DNA of 64,000 nucleotides from Allokutzneria sp. A3M-2-11 16 (lineage in GTDB: Bacteria > Actinomycetota > Actinomycetes > Mycobacteriales > Pseudonocardiaceae), in contig NZ_JANAVO010000001.1 in assembly GCF_024213555.1 (NCBI RefSeq), forward strand, positions 2,232,001 to 2,296,000, written 5' to 3'. Below the pieces are notes generated by a model that saw only the letters and a list, made by a program, of their open reading frames with translations, did not search any database and was not told the origin of the DNA. Below are positions 53,908-62,911 of the stretch, one piece after another (within the stretch, counting starts at the first letter, position 1; every line of letters starts with the position of its first letter). The position numbers and the translations under genes were made by a program.

Positions 53908-55896
53908 CTAGTCTTTGGTTCCCTTGTGCAGGCCGGAACTGATCAGGTCCATCACCGTCGAGTCGGCCAGCGTGGTGACGTCGCCGACCTTCCGGTTCTC
54001 CGCGACATCGCGCAGCAGCCGCCGCATGATCTTGCCGGAGCGGGTCTTCGGCAGCTCGGGGACGACCATGATCTGCCGGGGCTTGGCGATCGGGCCGATC
54101 TCCTTGGCCACGTGGTCGCGCAGCTCCTTCACGATGCCCTCGCCCTGCTCGACGCCGCCGCGCAGGATCACGAACGCCACGATGCCCTGGCCCGTCGTCG
54201 GATCGGTCGCGCCGACCACCGCCGCCTCGGCCACCTTGGCGTGCGAGACCAGGGCCGACTCCACCTCGGTGGTGGAGATGCGGTGCCCGGACACGTTCAT
54301 CACGTCGTCCACCCGGCCGAGCAACCAGACGGCGCCGTCGCTGTCGTACTTGGCGCCGTCACCGGCGAAGTAGAAACCCTGCTCGGCGAAGCGCGACCAG
54401 TAGGTGTCGCGGAAGCGCTCCTCGTCGCCCCAGATGCCGCGCAGCATCGACGGCCACGGCTGGTCCAGCACCAGGTACCCGCCGCCGCCCTTGCCGACCG
54501 CGACGCCCGACTCGTCGACCACCTTCGCGCCGATGCCCGGCAGCGGACCCATGGCCGAGCCCGGCTTGCACTCGGTCACCCCGGGCAGCGGGGCGATCAT
54601 GATGGCGCCGGTTTCCGTCTGCCACCAGGTGTCCACGATGGGGCAGCGGTTTCCGCCGACGTGCTCGCGGTACCACATCCACGCCTCGGGGTTGATCGGC
54701 TCACCGACGCTGCCGAGCACCCGCAGCGAGGACAGGTCGTGCCTGGCGGGGATGTCCGCGCCCCACTTCATGAACGTCCGGATCAGCGTCGGCGCCGTGT
54801 AGTAGATGGAGACCTTGTACTTCTGCACGATCTCCCAGTGGCGGCCCTCGTGCGGGGTGTTCGGCGTGCCCTCGTAGACCACCTGCGTGGCGCGGTTGGC
54901 CAGCGGCCCGTAGACGATGTAGGAGTGCCCGGTGACCCAGCCGATGTCGGCGGTGCACCAGTAGACGTCCTCGCCCGCCTTGTGGTCGAAGACGTAGTGG
55001 TGGGTGTAGGCCGCCTGGGTCAGGTAGCCGCCCGAGGTGTGCAGGATGCCCTTCGGCTTCCCCGTGGTGCCCGAGGTGTAGAGGATGAACAGCGGGTGCT
55101 CGGAGTCGAAGGACTCGGGGGTGTGCTCGGTGGACTGGCCGTCGACGAGGTCGTGCCACCAGAGGTCGCGGCCCTCGGTCCACTCGACGTCGGTGTCGGT
55201 TCGCTTGACCACCAACACGTTCTGGATCGTCGGCGTCTGCGCGACGGCCTCGTCCACCGCGGTCTTCAGCGGTGCGGGCTTGCCGCGGCGGTACTGGCCG
55301 TCGGTGGTGATCACGAGCTTGGCCTCGGCGTCGTCGATGCGCGAGCGCAGCGCCTCCGCGGAGAACCCGGCGAAGACCACGCTGTGGGTCAGGCCGAGCC
55401 GCGCGCACGCGAGCATCGAGTAGATCGCCTCGGGGATCATCGGCATGTAGATCGCCACGCGGTCGCCCGCAGTGAGGCCGAGCGAGGACAGCGCGTTGGC
55501 GGCCTTGCTCACCTCGTCCTTGAGGTCGCCGTAGGTGATGGCGCGGGAGTCCCCGGGCTCGCCCTCCCAGTGGATCGCGACCTGGTCCCCGTGGCCGGAG
55601 TCGACGTGCCGGTCGACGCAGTTGTAGGCGACGTTGAGCTGGCCGCCGACGAACCACTTCGCGAACGGGGCCGCCGACCAGTCCAGGACCCGGTCCCAGC
55701 CGGAGGTCCAGCTCAGCCGCCCGGCCTGCTCCGCCCAGAACGCCTCGCGGTCGGCGGACGCCCGATCGGCCAGGTCGGACTTGGCGTTGGCCTGCTCGGC
55801 GAACTCCGCGCTCGGCGGGAACGTCCGACTCTCGGTGAGCAGGTTGTCCAGAGCGTTCCCGCTCTGCCCGGCGTCGTTGCCGCTCGGTGGGGTCAT
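53908..55896 (-). CDS. acs: acetyl-CoA synthetase
   Basis: AMP-forming acetyl-CoA synthetase, 662 residues, full length. [21 protein letters not shown] is the P-loop-like A3 motif, [18 protein letters not shown] the acetyl/ATP pocket, [34 protein letters not shown] the hinge with the core motif, and [14 protein letters not shown] contains the C-terminal acetylatable Lys (P-K-T-R-S-G-K). ATG with GGAGG upstream. Acs makes acetyl-CoA from acetate; in mycobacteria it is controlled by acetylation of that Lys and by cAMP signalling. A CRP-like site lies 59 bases upstream of the start here, and crp is in the window. Confidence 0.96.
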   Translation of the reverse strand: MTPPSGNDAGQSGNALDNLLTESRTFPPSAEFAEQANAKSDLADRASADREAFWAEQAGRLSWTSGWDRVLDWSAAPFAKWFVGGQLNVAYNCVDRHVDSGHGDQVAIHWEGEPGDSRAITYGDLKDEVSKAANALSSLGLTAGDRVAIYMPMIPEAIYSMLACARLGLTHSVVFAGFSAEALRSRIDDAEAKLVITTDGQYRRGKPAPLKTAVDEAVAQTPTIQNVLVVKRTDTDVEWTEGRDLWWHDLVDGQSTEHTPESFDSEHPLFILYTSGTTGKPKGILHTSGGYLTQAAYTHHYVFDHKAGEDVYWCTADIGWVTGHSYIVYGPLANRATQVVYEGTPNTPHEGRHWEIVQKYKVSIYYTAPTLIRTFMKWGADIPARHDLSSLRVLGSVGEPINPEAWMWYREHVGGNRCPIVDTWWQTETGAIMIAPLPGVTECKPGSAMGPLPGIGAKVVDESGVAVGKGGGGYLVLDQPWPSMLRGIWGDEERFRDTYWSRFAEQGFYFAGDGAKYDSDGAVWLLGRVDDVMNVSGHRISTTEVESALVSHAKVAEAAVVGATDPTTGQGIVAFVILRGGVEQGEGIVKELRDHVAKEIGPIAKPRQIMVVPELPKTRSGKIMRRLLRDVAENRKVGDVTTLADSTVMDLISSGLHKGTKD

Positions 55897-55954
55897 GGGG
55901 GAGGACCTCCAGGTGGTCGGGCGTTTTCGCGTTCACGTTCACGTTGGACCGTAG

Positions 55955-55970
55955 TGCGATCCAGCTCACG
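55955..55970. promoter_or_regulatory. possible CRP site upstream of acs
   Basis: TGCGA-TCCAGC-TCACG matches the TGTGA-N6-TCACA consensus at eight of ten positions. It is about 59 bases upstream of the acs ATG, suitable for activation. Weak evidence from a single site. Confidence 0.4.
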
Positions 55971-56009
55971 AAAACAGCCGAGCCCGTGTGGTCCAGACCA
56001 CGTCCCGCG

Positions 56010-56612
56010 CTAGTCGAACAGCCGCGACGAGAGCCGTTGCCTGGCTTCCGGCCACTCCTCGGCGATCATCGAGAAGGTCACGGTGTCCCGCAGCGTGCCG
56101 TCCGGGCGGACCCGGTGGTGCCGGTGCACGCCTTCGCGCTGCGCGCCGAGCCGGGCGATGGCCCGCTGCGAGCGCTCGTTGTTGAGGTCGGTGTGCCAGG
56201 TGACCCGGTTCGCCCCCAGCGTTTCGAACGCCCTGGCCAGCAACAACAGCTTCGCCTCGGTGTTGAGCGCGGTCCGCTGCCACGGTGCGCCGATCCAGGT
56301 GTAGCCGATCGCGATGTTCCGGTGCTCGGGGATGATCTCGTAGTAGGAGGTCGTCCCGGCCACCTCGCCGGTGCGCTGGTCGATCTGCGCCCACGGCAGC
56401 CGGACGCCGCGTTCCCGGTCGGCGATGCCCGCGTCGATGATCCGCCGCGTGTCGGCGAGCTCGACCGGCTGGCGCCAGCTCAGCCAGCGCCAGATCTCCG
56501 GGTCCTTGCCCGCGGCGTGCAGCCCTTCGGCGTGCTCCTGGGTCAGCGGTTCGAGCCGGACGTGGCGGCCGATCAGGTCCGGCTGCTCCCACCACCTGCT
56601 GTCAACAGTCAC
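56010..56612 (-). CDS. GNAT family N-acetyltransferase (RimJ/RimL type)
   Basis: A 200-residue acetyltransferase. IGRHVRLEPLTQEHAEGLHAAGKDPEIWRWLSWRQP opens the RimL-like fold. YYEIIPEHRNIAIGYTWIGAPWQRTALNTEAKLLLL carries the acetyl-CoA-binding strand and the Q-R/R-x-x-G-like site, and NRVTWHTDLNNERSQRAIARLGAQREG is the typical C-terminal helix-strand (N-x-x-S-Q-R-A-I-x-R-L-G). Substrate may be an amino group of a protein, antibiotic or small molecule. The GTG at 56612 is placed by family length. It shares a divergent promoter gap of 91 bases with the 56704 gene. Confidence 0.88.
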   Translation of the reverse strand: MTVDSRWWEQPDLIGRHVRLEPLTQEHAEGLHAAGKDPEIWRWLSWRQPVELADTRRIIDAGIADRERGVRLPWAQIDQRTGEVAGTTSYYEIIPEHRNIAIGYTWIGAPWQRTALNTEAKLLLLARAFETLGANRVTWHTDLNNERSQRAIARLGAQREGVHRHHRVRPDGTLRDTVTFSMIAEEWPEARQRLSSRLFD

Positions 56613-56703
56613 AACCCGAAGGTAGGTATCAAGCCTCCGAAGGGGGAACGTCCACATCGGGACGATCGCGCTAGGCCACTGCTGGCGGTAACGTCCCCGG
56701 CTC

Positions 56704-57459
56704 GTGAGTTCCTTGGTCGCTGACCCACTGCGTCCGCTACTCGACCTGCCTCGGGTGTCCGAGGCCGTGAAGTCCGCCAGGGAGGCGATCGACGAGCTGC
56801 ACCGGCACCCGGCCAACCGCAAGGGCTGGCCGACCACCGCCGCCGAGGCGTCGGTGCGTGCCGCGCGGGCCTCGGCGGTCCTCGACGGCGGCAGCGCGGA
56901 GATCCCTGCCGGGGGTGAGGTGAGCGATCCCGTGCTCGCCGGATCCCTGCGGGTGGCCGAGTCCGTCGGTTTACTGCTCACCACCTGGCAGCGCGCGCCG
57001 TTGCAGGCCCTCGCCCGGCTGCACGTGCTGGCCGCGGCCGACCTGGTGCCGATCGCCCAGTCCGACGCGCTCGGCAGGCCCAGGGGTGACTCGGAGACCT
57101 CGACCCGGCTCGACCTCCTCGCGCAGCTCGTCGCGGGCGGCACCGAGGTTCCCGGGCCGGTGCTGGTCGCCGTGGTGCACGGGGAACTGCTCGCGCTGGA
57201 CGCCTTCGGCGCGGCGGACGGCGTGGTCGCGCGCGCGGCGGCCCGGCTGACCGCCATCGCCACCGGCCTCGACCCCAAGGGGCTCGCGGTGCCGGAGGTG
57301 CAGTGGATGCGCAAGCCGGACGAGTACCGCGAGGCCGCCGAGACCTTCGCGACCGGTGATCCGGACGGCGTCGGCGAGTGGATCCTGTTCTGCTGCGCCT
57401 CGATGGAAGCCGGTGCCCGCGAGGGCAAGAGCATCGCGGACGCCGCGCTGGAGTCCTGA
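56704..57459 (+). CDS. conserved actinobacterial protein, Fic-like helical fold possible
   Basis: A 251-residue, mainly helical, soluble protein. PLRPLLDLPRVSEAVKSAREAIDELHRHPANRKGWPTTAAEASVRAARASAVLDGGSAEIP opens it, and AVVHGELLALDAFGAADGVVARAAARLTAI lies in the middle. The arrangement of an alpha-helical N-terminus and an H-x-E-L-L-A-L-x-A-F-G-x-x-D-G-V-V-A-R-A segment looks like a degenerate Fic fold, where H-P-F-x-x-G-N-G-R would be the active motif, so AMPylation activity is doubtful. A mycobacterial homologue of unknown role seems to exist near Rv3660-Rv3662. The GTG start is at 56704. It includes one TTA leucine codon. Confidence 0.6.
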   Translation: MSSLVADPLRPLLDLPRVSEAVKSAREAIDELHRHPANRKGWPTTAAEASVRAARASAVLDGGSAEIPAGGEVSDPVLAGSLRVAESVGLLLTTWQRAPLQALARLHVLAAADLVPIAQSDALGRPRGDSETSTRLDLLAQLVAGGTEVPGPVLVAVVHGELLALDAFGAADGVVARAAARLTAIATGLDPKGLAVPEVQWMRKPDEYREAAETFATGDPDGVGEWILFCCASMEAGAREGKSIADAALES

Positions 57460-57465
57460 CGTGGA

Positions 57466-57495
57466 GATGCCCCCGGGGGAGAGTCCGGGGGCATC
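57466..57495. terminator. terminator between the 56704 gene and murQ
   Basis: GATGCCCCCGG (57466-57476) pairs perfectly with CCGGGGGCATC (57485-57495), six bases after the plus-strand stop and 15 before the convergent murQ stop. Confidence 0.85.
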
Positions 57496-57510
57496 ACCAA
57501 GGGGGTGTGC

Positions 57511-58443
57511 TCAGCGGGTGGCCGCGCCCAGGGTCACCAGGGCGTCGCGCACGTGTCCGTCGGTCTCGTTGAGCGCCAGCGCCGCCTGTGCGCTGTCCAC
57601 ACCGGACAGGAGGCAGACCAGCGCGACCTTCACGTCGCCGTCGGCGGCCAGCAGGGCGTCGGAGCACTCCTGCTCGCCGAGCCCGGTCGCCTCGCGCAGG
57701 ATCGTCACGTTGCGCCCGCGCAGCTTCGCGTTGGTGGCGCGCATGCTGATCATCAGGTTCGAGTACGTGCGGCCGAGCTTGATCATCACGGCGGTGGAGA
57801 AGGACGTCAGCACCAGCTTCTGCGCGGTGCCCGCCTTCATCCTGGTGGAGCCCGCGATCGCCTCCGGGCCGGTCTCCAGCGCGACGACCACGTCCACGTC
57901 CACCAGCGACGCGGTCGCCGGGTTGGAGGAGACGAAGCCGGTGTGCGCGCCGATCCGCTTCGCCTCGGCCAGCGCGCCGAGCACGAACGGCGTGCGCCCG
58001 GACGCGGCGAGGCCGAGCACGAAGTCGCCGGCGACGGCGTGCTCGCGGATGGCCCGCGCGCCCGCCTCGTCGTCGTCCTCGGCGTTCTCCACGGCCTTGA
58101 TCAGCGCGGCGGGCCCGCCGGCGTGGTGGGCCAGGAACCAGTCGTCTGGCGCGTTGAACGTGGGCGAGAGCTCCGCGGCGTCCAGCGTGGCCAGGCGGCC
58201 GGAGGTGCCCGCGCCGACGTAGTGCACCTTGCCCCCGCCGCGCAGCGCGGCGACGGCGAAGTCCACGGCGCGCGCGAGCTCAGGCAGCGTGGCCGCGACC
58301 GCGTCGGGGACCGTGCGGTCCTCGTTGTTGATCAGGCTCAGGATCTCCTGCGTCGGCAGCAGGTCGATGTCCATCGTGCGCGGGTTGCGGCGCTCGGTCG
58401 GCGCGTTGACCCGGACGGCCGGGCGAGGGCTTGGCACGGTCAT
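57511..58443 (-). CDS. murQ: N-acetylmuramic acid 6-phosphate etherase
   Basis: MurQ (310 residues) cleaves the lactyl ether of MurNAc-6-phosphate to give GlcNAc-6-phosphate. The SIS domain is evident: VHYVGAGTSGRLATLDAAELSPTF with the Ser/Thr sugar-phosphate site, VLGLAASGRTPFVLGALAEAKRIGA, ALETGPEAIAGSTRMKAGTAQKLVLT (the G-S-T-R-M-K-A-G-T-A-Q-K signature with catalytic Glu), and NLMISMRATNAKL. ATG start overlapping the murR stop by four bases (ATGA), so both are made from one message. It uses fragments released by the NamZ/NagZ genes upstream in the cluster. Confidence 0.96.
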   Translation of the reverse strand: MTVPSPRPAVRVNAPTERRNPRTMDIDLLPTQEILSLINNEDRTVPDAVAATLPELARAVDFAVAALRGGGKVHYVGAGTSGRLATLDAAELSPTFNAPDDWFLAHHAGGPAALIKAVENAEDDDEAGARAIREHAVAGDFVLGLAASGRTPFVLGALAEAKRIGAHTGFVSSNPATASLVDVDVVVALETGPEAIAGSTRMKAGTAQKLVLTSFSTAVMIKLGRTYSNLMISMRATNAKLRGRNVTILREATGLGEQECSDALLAADGDVKVALVCLLSGVDSAQAALALNETDGHVRDALVTLGAATR

Positions 58444-59375
58444 TTTCCTGACTCCCGTTGGCGGCGGCGGCCGTCCGGCCGCGGTCCGAGGCGGTGCCCG
58501 CTCACCGCTTCATAGGTGGCCTCCAGGGCCGCGGTCGCCGAGTCGTGGTGCCGCTGGGCGATACCGACGAACAGGCAGTCGATCACGGTCAACTGGGCGA
58601 TCCGGCTCGCGGTGGCGCCGGAGCGGAACGTGGTCTCGCGCGCGGCCGTGGTCAGCACGTAGTCGGCGACCTCGGTGACCGGCGAGCGCGGGAAGTTGGT
58701 CAGCGCCACGGTGATCGCGCCGCGGCTGCGGGCGACCCGCAGCGCCTCGACGGTGTCCGCGGTCGCGCCGCTGTGGGTGATGCCGACCGCGACGTCGCCC
58801 TCGGTCAGGACGGCGGCGGAGGTCAGTGCGATGTGGGTGTCGCTCCACGCGAAGGAGGTGCGGCCGATGCGGTGCAGCTTCTGCTGGAGGTCCATGGCGA
58901 CGAAGGCGCTCGCGCCGACGCCGTAGACGTCGACCCGGCGGGCGATGGCCATGGCCTCGACGACGCGCTCCAGTTCGGTGACGTCGAGCTGGTCCGCGGT
59001 CTCCTCGACCGCGCGGGCGTCGGAGAAGGCGACCTTGTTGACGACGGCGCGCAGGTCGTCGCCGGGCCCGATGTCGCTGCCGACGTCGCGGTCCGCGCGC
59101 GCGGCGGTGCGGGCGGTGTCGGCGGCGAGCGCGATGCGGAGATCCGGGTAACCGCCTACGCCGATCGCCTTGCAGAACCGGGTGACCGTCGTTTCACTGG
59201 TACCGGCCTGCTCGGCCACCTCGGTGATGCTCCGGTGCGCCACCGTGCCCGGATCCGCGAGCACGACCTGGGCGACCCGCTGCTCCGCACGGGCGAGGCC
59301 CGGGAACAGTGAACGGATCCGAACGAGGGGGCTTGCTTCGCCGGTGTCCATAGTTGCGCCGTTCTTTGAGGCCAT
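58440..59375 (-). CDS. MurR/RpiR family transcriptional regulator
   Basis: A 311-residue regulator with an N-terminal RpiR-type helix-turn-helix (AHRSITEVAEQAGTSETTVTRFCKAIGVGGYPDLRIALA) and a C-terminal SIS domain (VYGVGASAFVAMDLQQKLHRIG, VGITHSGATADTVEALRVARSRGA) that would bind a phosphosugar. Its position before murQ argues for MurNAc-6-phosphate as the ligand, as for MurR. The ATG at 59375 is followed by a second ATG nine codons on; neither has a strong ribosome site. An imperfect palindrome upstream may be its own operator. Confidence 0.92.
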   Translation of the reverse strand: MASKNGATMDTGEASPLVRIRSLFPGLARAEQRVAQVVLADPGTVAHRSITEVAEQAGTSETTVTRFCKAIGVGGYPDLRIALAADTARTAARADRDVGSDIGPGDDLRAVVNKVAFSDARAVEETADQLDVTELERVVEAMAIARRVDVYGVGASAFVAMDLQQKLHRIGRTSFAWSDTHIALTSAAVLTEGDVAVGITHSGATADTVEALRVARSRGAITVALTNFPRSPVTEVADYVLTTAARETTFRSGATASRIAQLTVIDCLFVGIAQRHHDSATAALEATYEAVSGHRLGPRPDGRRRQRESGK

Positions 59376-59381
59376 GTCGGA

Positions 59382-59401
59382 AACTTACTAACAAGTAGGT
59401 T
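59382..59401. promoter_or_regulatory. imperfect palindrome upstream of murR, possible autoregulatory site
   Basis: AACTTACT-AACA-AGTAGGTT, seven of eight arm positions complementary, six bases from the murR ATG. Position suggests control of the murR-murQ unit by MurR itself. Confidence 0.45.
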
Positions 59402-59766
59402 GCGGATCAACCCCAGGCGAAGTGCTTGTCTCGGAGGCTGCTTCGCCACCATAACTCAGCTGAGCGGGGCTGTTGATGAAGAACTTGCCCCGATCCGGAA
59501 ACGCAAAGTGCTTTCCGATGTCGTTCAAATGGACGACAGGTTGTAGCACGTTCAACTTCATGACGGCCAGACATCCGGCTGGTAGGGGGCATGTGCGCGA
59601 CGGCCGATGAGAGCCCTCTCACGGCCGGAACGGCAGTTGACAACGTTTGTTCCAAATCGGTTCAGCTCCGGCGAAATACGTAAAAGATTCATCTGTCCGC
59701 GCCTTCTGCGAGGCCGAATCGTTACCCCGCACCTCGGCCGGGGTCCACGCGGATGTGACGAACGTG
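59402..59766. other. gene-less AT-richer stretch upstream of tandem hairpins
   Basis: About 365 bases with no credible protein gene. GC content is below the local average. It contains TTGACA at 59637-59642 but no matching -10 hexamer at normal spacing. Upstream promoter elements for murR probably lie at its left end. A small RNA ending at the 59767 hairpin is possible. Confidence 0.35.
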
Positions 59767-59807
59767 ACGAAGCCCCACCTCCCGCGCTGGTGGAGGTGGG
59801 GCTTCGT
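59767..59807. terminator. 16-bp stem hairpin, first of two
   Basis: ACGAAGCCCCACCTCC (59767-59782) pairs perfectly with 59792-59807 around nine bases. It would end a plus-strand transcript from the gene-less stretch, or back up the next hairpin for the minus-strand hydrolase gene. Confidence 0.75.
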
Positions 59808-59817
59808 GATCACGCGT

Positions 59818-59861
59818 CGGTGGAGCTTTCGGCACGTCGAGGTGTGGCGAAAGCCCCACCG
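59818..59861 (-). terminator. terminator of the beta-lactamase-fold hydrolase gene
   Basis: CGGTGGAGCTTTCG (59818-59831) and CGAAAGCCCCACCG (59848-59861) pair at 13 of 14 positions, five bases from the stop of the minus-strand hydrolase gene. Its core resembles the neighbouring hairpin. Confidence 0.75.
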
Positions 59862-59865
59862 ACCG

Positions 59866-61605
59866 TCAGTGCCGAGCGGTCGTCCACCCGTCCGCGGTCA
59901 GGCGTTGCGGCTGCCGCTCACCGTCGAGCACCAGACCACCCGCGCCCCAGACCCGGACGCGGTCGAGGTACACACCGCGGCCGGAAGCCTGCGCGTCGGT
60001 GCTGTAGCGCCACCGCAGCGTCACGTCCTTCGCCTCCGGCAGGTCGGCCCGGATCGCCCACCACGAGCGGTGCCCGCTGCCGCTGAGCGCCTCCTGAGCG
60101 CCTTCGGGGGCACCGCGGCCACCGACCCGGAGTGAGACCGGCTGCCACGTCGCGCCACCGTCCACACTGGACTCGACGGTCAGCTTGTCCAGCTTCGGCT
60201 CGGTGTCCACGAACGCGTCGAACGTGGCGACCTTCGCCCCGGACAGCGCCGGGGTGGTCAGCGTGGCGTTGCGCGCGTCGGGCGCCCCGGAGAACCAGGC
60301 GTCCGGGCCCTGCACCGGCCGCACGCCCATCGACTGGGCGAGCCCCCTGGCGAACGCCCGCCGCGCCGGGTTGTTCGAGCCCCAGGTGCGGGTCGGGTGC
60401 ACCCGGTTGGTCAGCAGCACCGCGACGGACCGCGAGGTCGGGTCGATCACCAGCGAGGTGCCGGTGAAACCGGTGTGCCCGACCGTGCGCTGGCCCGAGA
60501 GCCCGTCCATGTACCAGTGCTGGTTCATCTCGAAGCCCAGCCCGCGCTGGTTCGGCGCGAACTGCGGGATGTAGTTGACCATCATGTCGCGCAACGTGTC
60601 CGGCCGGAGGACCCGCTTCCCGCCGTAGCTGCCGCCGTTGAGCACCATCTGCCCGAACACGGCCATGTCCCGCGCGGTCGAGAAGATCCCCGCGTGCCCG
60701 GCGACGCCGCCGAGCGACCACGCGTTCTCGTCGTGCACCTCGCCGCGGACCATGCCGCGCGGCGGAACCACGGCGAACTCCGTGGCCGCGACGCGGTGCA
60801 GCTTCTCCTTCGGCGGGTTGTAGCCGGTGTCGACCATGCCGAGCGGATCGGTGACCCCGTTGCGCACCAATGCGTCCAGCGGCGCGCCCGCCACCTGCTC
60901 GGCCAGCACGGCGAGGGTGATCAGGTTGAGGTCGGAGTAGATGTAGGCGGTGCCCGGCGGCTGCTGGAGCTTGGACTCCAGGGCGGCCTTGATCCGCGAC
61001 GGCTTGTCCGGCCAGTCCCGCCACAGCGGGATGAACGGCTGCATGCCCGTGGTGTGGGTGAGCAGCTGGCGGACCTTGATGCCCTCCTTGCCGTTGGCGG
61101 CGTAGGCGGGCAGGTAGCTGGCGACCGTGCGGTCCAGGTCGATCTTGCCGCGCTCCACCTGCTGCATCACCACGACCGAGGTGAACAGCTTGGAGATCGA
61201 GGCCATGTCGAAGATCGTGTCGGTGCCCATCGGCACCCACTTGTCCTTCGGCAGCTCGGTGCCCTTGTCGTCGGCGTAGCGCAGCGCGTGTCCCAACGCG
61301 CCCTTGCTGACCACGACGCCGTCGTGCACCAGCAGGCCGACCGCGCCCGCGTAGAGCGGATTGGTCGTGCCCTGCTTCTCCGTCCACGAGCGCAGCTGGT
61401 TCCACGCGGCGTCGATCGGCGCGCGGTCGAGGCCGACCTGCTCCGGGCTGCCGTCGCGCAACTTCGTCCACTGTGGAGCGAAACCGGAGTGCGGGCGGTC
61501 GAACCGCCCGGCGCCACCGAAGGTCTCAGGCGCCGCCGACGCGGTCCCGCCGAGCACGGCGAGACCGGTCAGCAACGCCGCACAGGTCAGTGCGGGGGAA
61601 CGCAT
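59866..61605 (-). CDS. secreted serine hydrolase, beta-lactamase/AmiE-like
   Basis: A 579-residue exported protein with a Sec signal (LTCAALLTGLAVLGGTASAAP), a beta-lactamase-fold domain of about 370 residues, and a C-terminal beta-sandwich of about 140. The serine motif S-x-x-K is in FDMASISKLFTSVVVMQQ, the tyrosine motif in YIYSDLNLITLAVLAEQ, and GHTGFTGTSLV replaces K-T-G, as in esterase-like members. In Bacillus subtilis the equivalent gene beside murQ-murR and nagZ-namZ is amiE (ybbE), a MurNAc-L-Ala amidase of this fold, so the same job is plausible. The C-terminal sandwich (VESSVDGGATWQPVSLRVGG) suggests carbohydrate or wall binding. ATG at 61605. Confidence 0.85.
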   Translation of the reverse strand: MRSPALTCAALLTGLAVLGGTASAAPETFGGAGRFDRPHSGFAPQWTKLRDGSPEQVGLDRAPIDAAWNQLRSWTEKQGTTNPLYAGAVGLLVHDGVVVSKGALGHALRYADDKGTELPKDKWVPMGTDTIFDMASISKLFTSVVVMQQVERGKIDLDRTVASYLPAYAANGKEGIKVRQLLTHTTGMQPFIPLWRDWPDKPSRIKAALESKLQQPPGTAYIYSDLNLITLAVLAEQVAGAPLDALVRNGVTDPLGMVDTGYNPPKEKLHRVAATEFAVVPPRGMVRGEVHDENAWSLGGVAGHAGIFSTARDMAVFGQMVLNGGSYGGKRVLRPDTLRDMMVNYIPQFAPNQRGLGFEMNQHWYMDGLSGQRTVGHTGFTGTSLVIDPTSRSVAVLLTNRVHPTRTWGSNNPARRAFARGLAQSMGVRPVQGPDAWFSGAPDARNATLTTPALSGAKVATFDAFVDTEPKLDKLTVESSVDGGATWQPVSLRVGGRGAPEGAQEALSGSGHRSWWAIRADLPEAKDVTLRWRYSTDAQASGRGVYLDRVRVWGAGGLVLDGERQPQRLTADGWTTARH

Positions 61606-61613
61606 GTCACCTC

Positions 61614-62894
61614 TCACCGGTAGAGCAGGTACTTGGCGCGGTGCTTGCGGAACTCGGCCTCTTCGGCCTGGTAGGTGCCGACGATCTCGTCGACGCTCGC
61701 GCCGCGCTCCACCATGTCCTTGAGCCGGTCGGTGCCCCACAGCTTCGCGATGAAGTTGTCGGTGCGCCACGCGAACAGGGTCGGGTAGAGCTTCTTGGCC
61801 TCGACGAGCATCGCCACACCGGCCCGGATCGGCTCGAAGCGCCGCCGGTCGGTGATCATCAGCTGCACGCCGCCGCAGTTCACGCCGACGTGCTTGTTGA
61901 ACGTGGGCTGGAAGTACATCTCGCGGAAGAGCACGCCGGGCATCCGGTAGCCGTTGAGCGCCTCGGCCCACCGCCAGTCCACCTTGGGCGCGCCGATGAT
62001 CTCGAACGGCCTGGTGGTGCCCCGCCCCTCCGACCACAGGGTGCCCTCGAACAGGCAGGTCCCGGGGTAGGCGAGCACGGTGTCCGGCGTCGGCACGTTG
62101 GGGCTGGGCGGAACCCACAGCAACCCGGTGTCGGAGAACAGCGAATCCCGCCGCCAGCCGCGCACCTCGACGACGTCGAGCTTCGCGACCTTCGAGCCGG
62201 TTTCCTGCGGCAGGAACGTGTCGTTGTACAGCCGAGCCAGCTCGCCCATGGTCATGCCGTGCCGCAACGCGATGGGCTTGCGGCCGACACCGGAGGCGTG
62301 CTTCGGGTCCAGCTGCGGCCCGAACGCTTGCCCGCCAATGGGATTCGGCCGGTCGAGCACGATCACCGGGAGATTGCCCGCCAGCACCGCGGCGTGCATC
62401 GCGGTGTAGAGCATCCAGATGTAGGTGTAGAAGCGCACACCCGCGTCGCCGATGTCGAACACGACGGTGTCCACGCCGGCCTTCTTGTACAGCTCGGCGA
62501 GTTTGGTCGCGTTGATGCCGTAGGCGTCGAACACCCGCAGCTTCGTGCGCGGGTCGATGAACTCGCCTTCGGAGCCACCGGCCTGCGCGGTGCCGCGGAA
62601 TCCGTGCTCCGGGCCGAAGATGCCGACGACGTTGACCTTCTTGCTGTCGGCCATCGCGTCGACGATGTGCCGCATGTCGGAGAGCACGCCGGTCGGGTTG
62701 GTGACGATGCCGACCTTCCTGCCCGCCAACGCCTTCCAGTCGCTCGCGGCGAGCTGGTCGGCGCCGGTGCGGACCGGCGGCCGCCAGAAGCTCTCGGCCT
62801 CCGGCTGGGCAGCGGCGACACCGGTGCCGACACCGATCGCGGGCGCGGCGAGGGCACTGGCGGCGAGGAACCTCCGCCTGTTCAGACCATCCAT
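61614..62894 (-). CDS. namZ: exo-beta-N-acetylmuramidase (DUF1343, NamZ-like)
   Basis: A 426-residue DUF1343 protein. Members of this family (NamZ of Bacillus subtilis) release MurNAc from the non-reducing end of peptidoglycan fragments. A twin-arginine-like signal (NRRRFLAASALAAPAIGVGTG) suggests Tat export. The catalytic region has VGIVTNPTGVLSDMRHIVDAM, GIFGPEHGFRGTAQAG, TVVFDIGDAGVRFYTYIWML and VLDRPNPIGGQAFGPQLDP, with the family's E-H-G-F-R-G and D-R-P-N-P-I-G motifs. Of two close ATGs the second (62894) is chosen because GGAGG lies nine bases upstream. It starts 18 bases after the end of nagZ, so they are co-transcribed. Confidence 0.93.
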   Translation of the reverse strand: MDGLNRRRFLAASALAAPAIGVGTGVAAAQPEAESFWRPPVRTGADQLAASDWKALAGRKVGIVTNPTGVLSDMRHIVDAMADSKKVNVVGIFGPEHGFRGTAQAGGSEGEFIDPRTKLRVFDAYGINATKLAELYKKAGVDTVVFDIGDAGVRFYTYIWMLYTAMHAAVLAGNLPVIVLDRPNPIGGQAFGPQLDPKHASGVGRKPIALRHGMTMGELARLYNDTFLPQETGSKVAKLDVVEVRGWRRDSLFSDTGLLWVPPSPNVPTPDTVLAYPGTCLFEGTLWSEGRGTTRPFEIIGAPKVDWRWAEALNGYRMPGVLFREMYFQPTFNKHVGVNCGGVQLMITDRRRFEPIRAGVAMLVEAKKLYPTLFAWRTDNFIAKLWGTDRLKDMVERGASVDEIVGTYQAEEAEFRKHRAKYLLYR

Positions 62895-62911
62895 TGTGGA
62901 CATTCCTCCGT

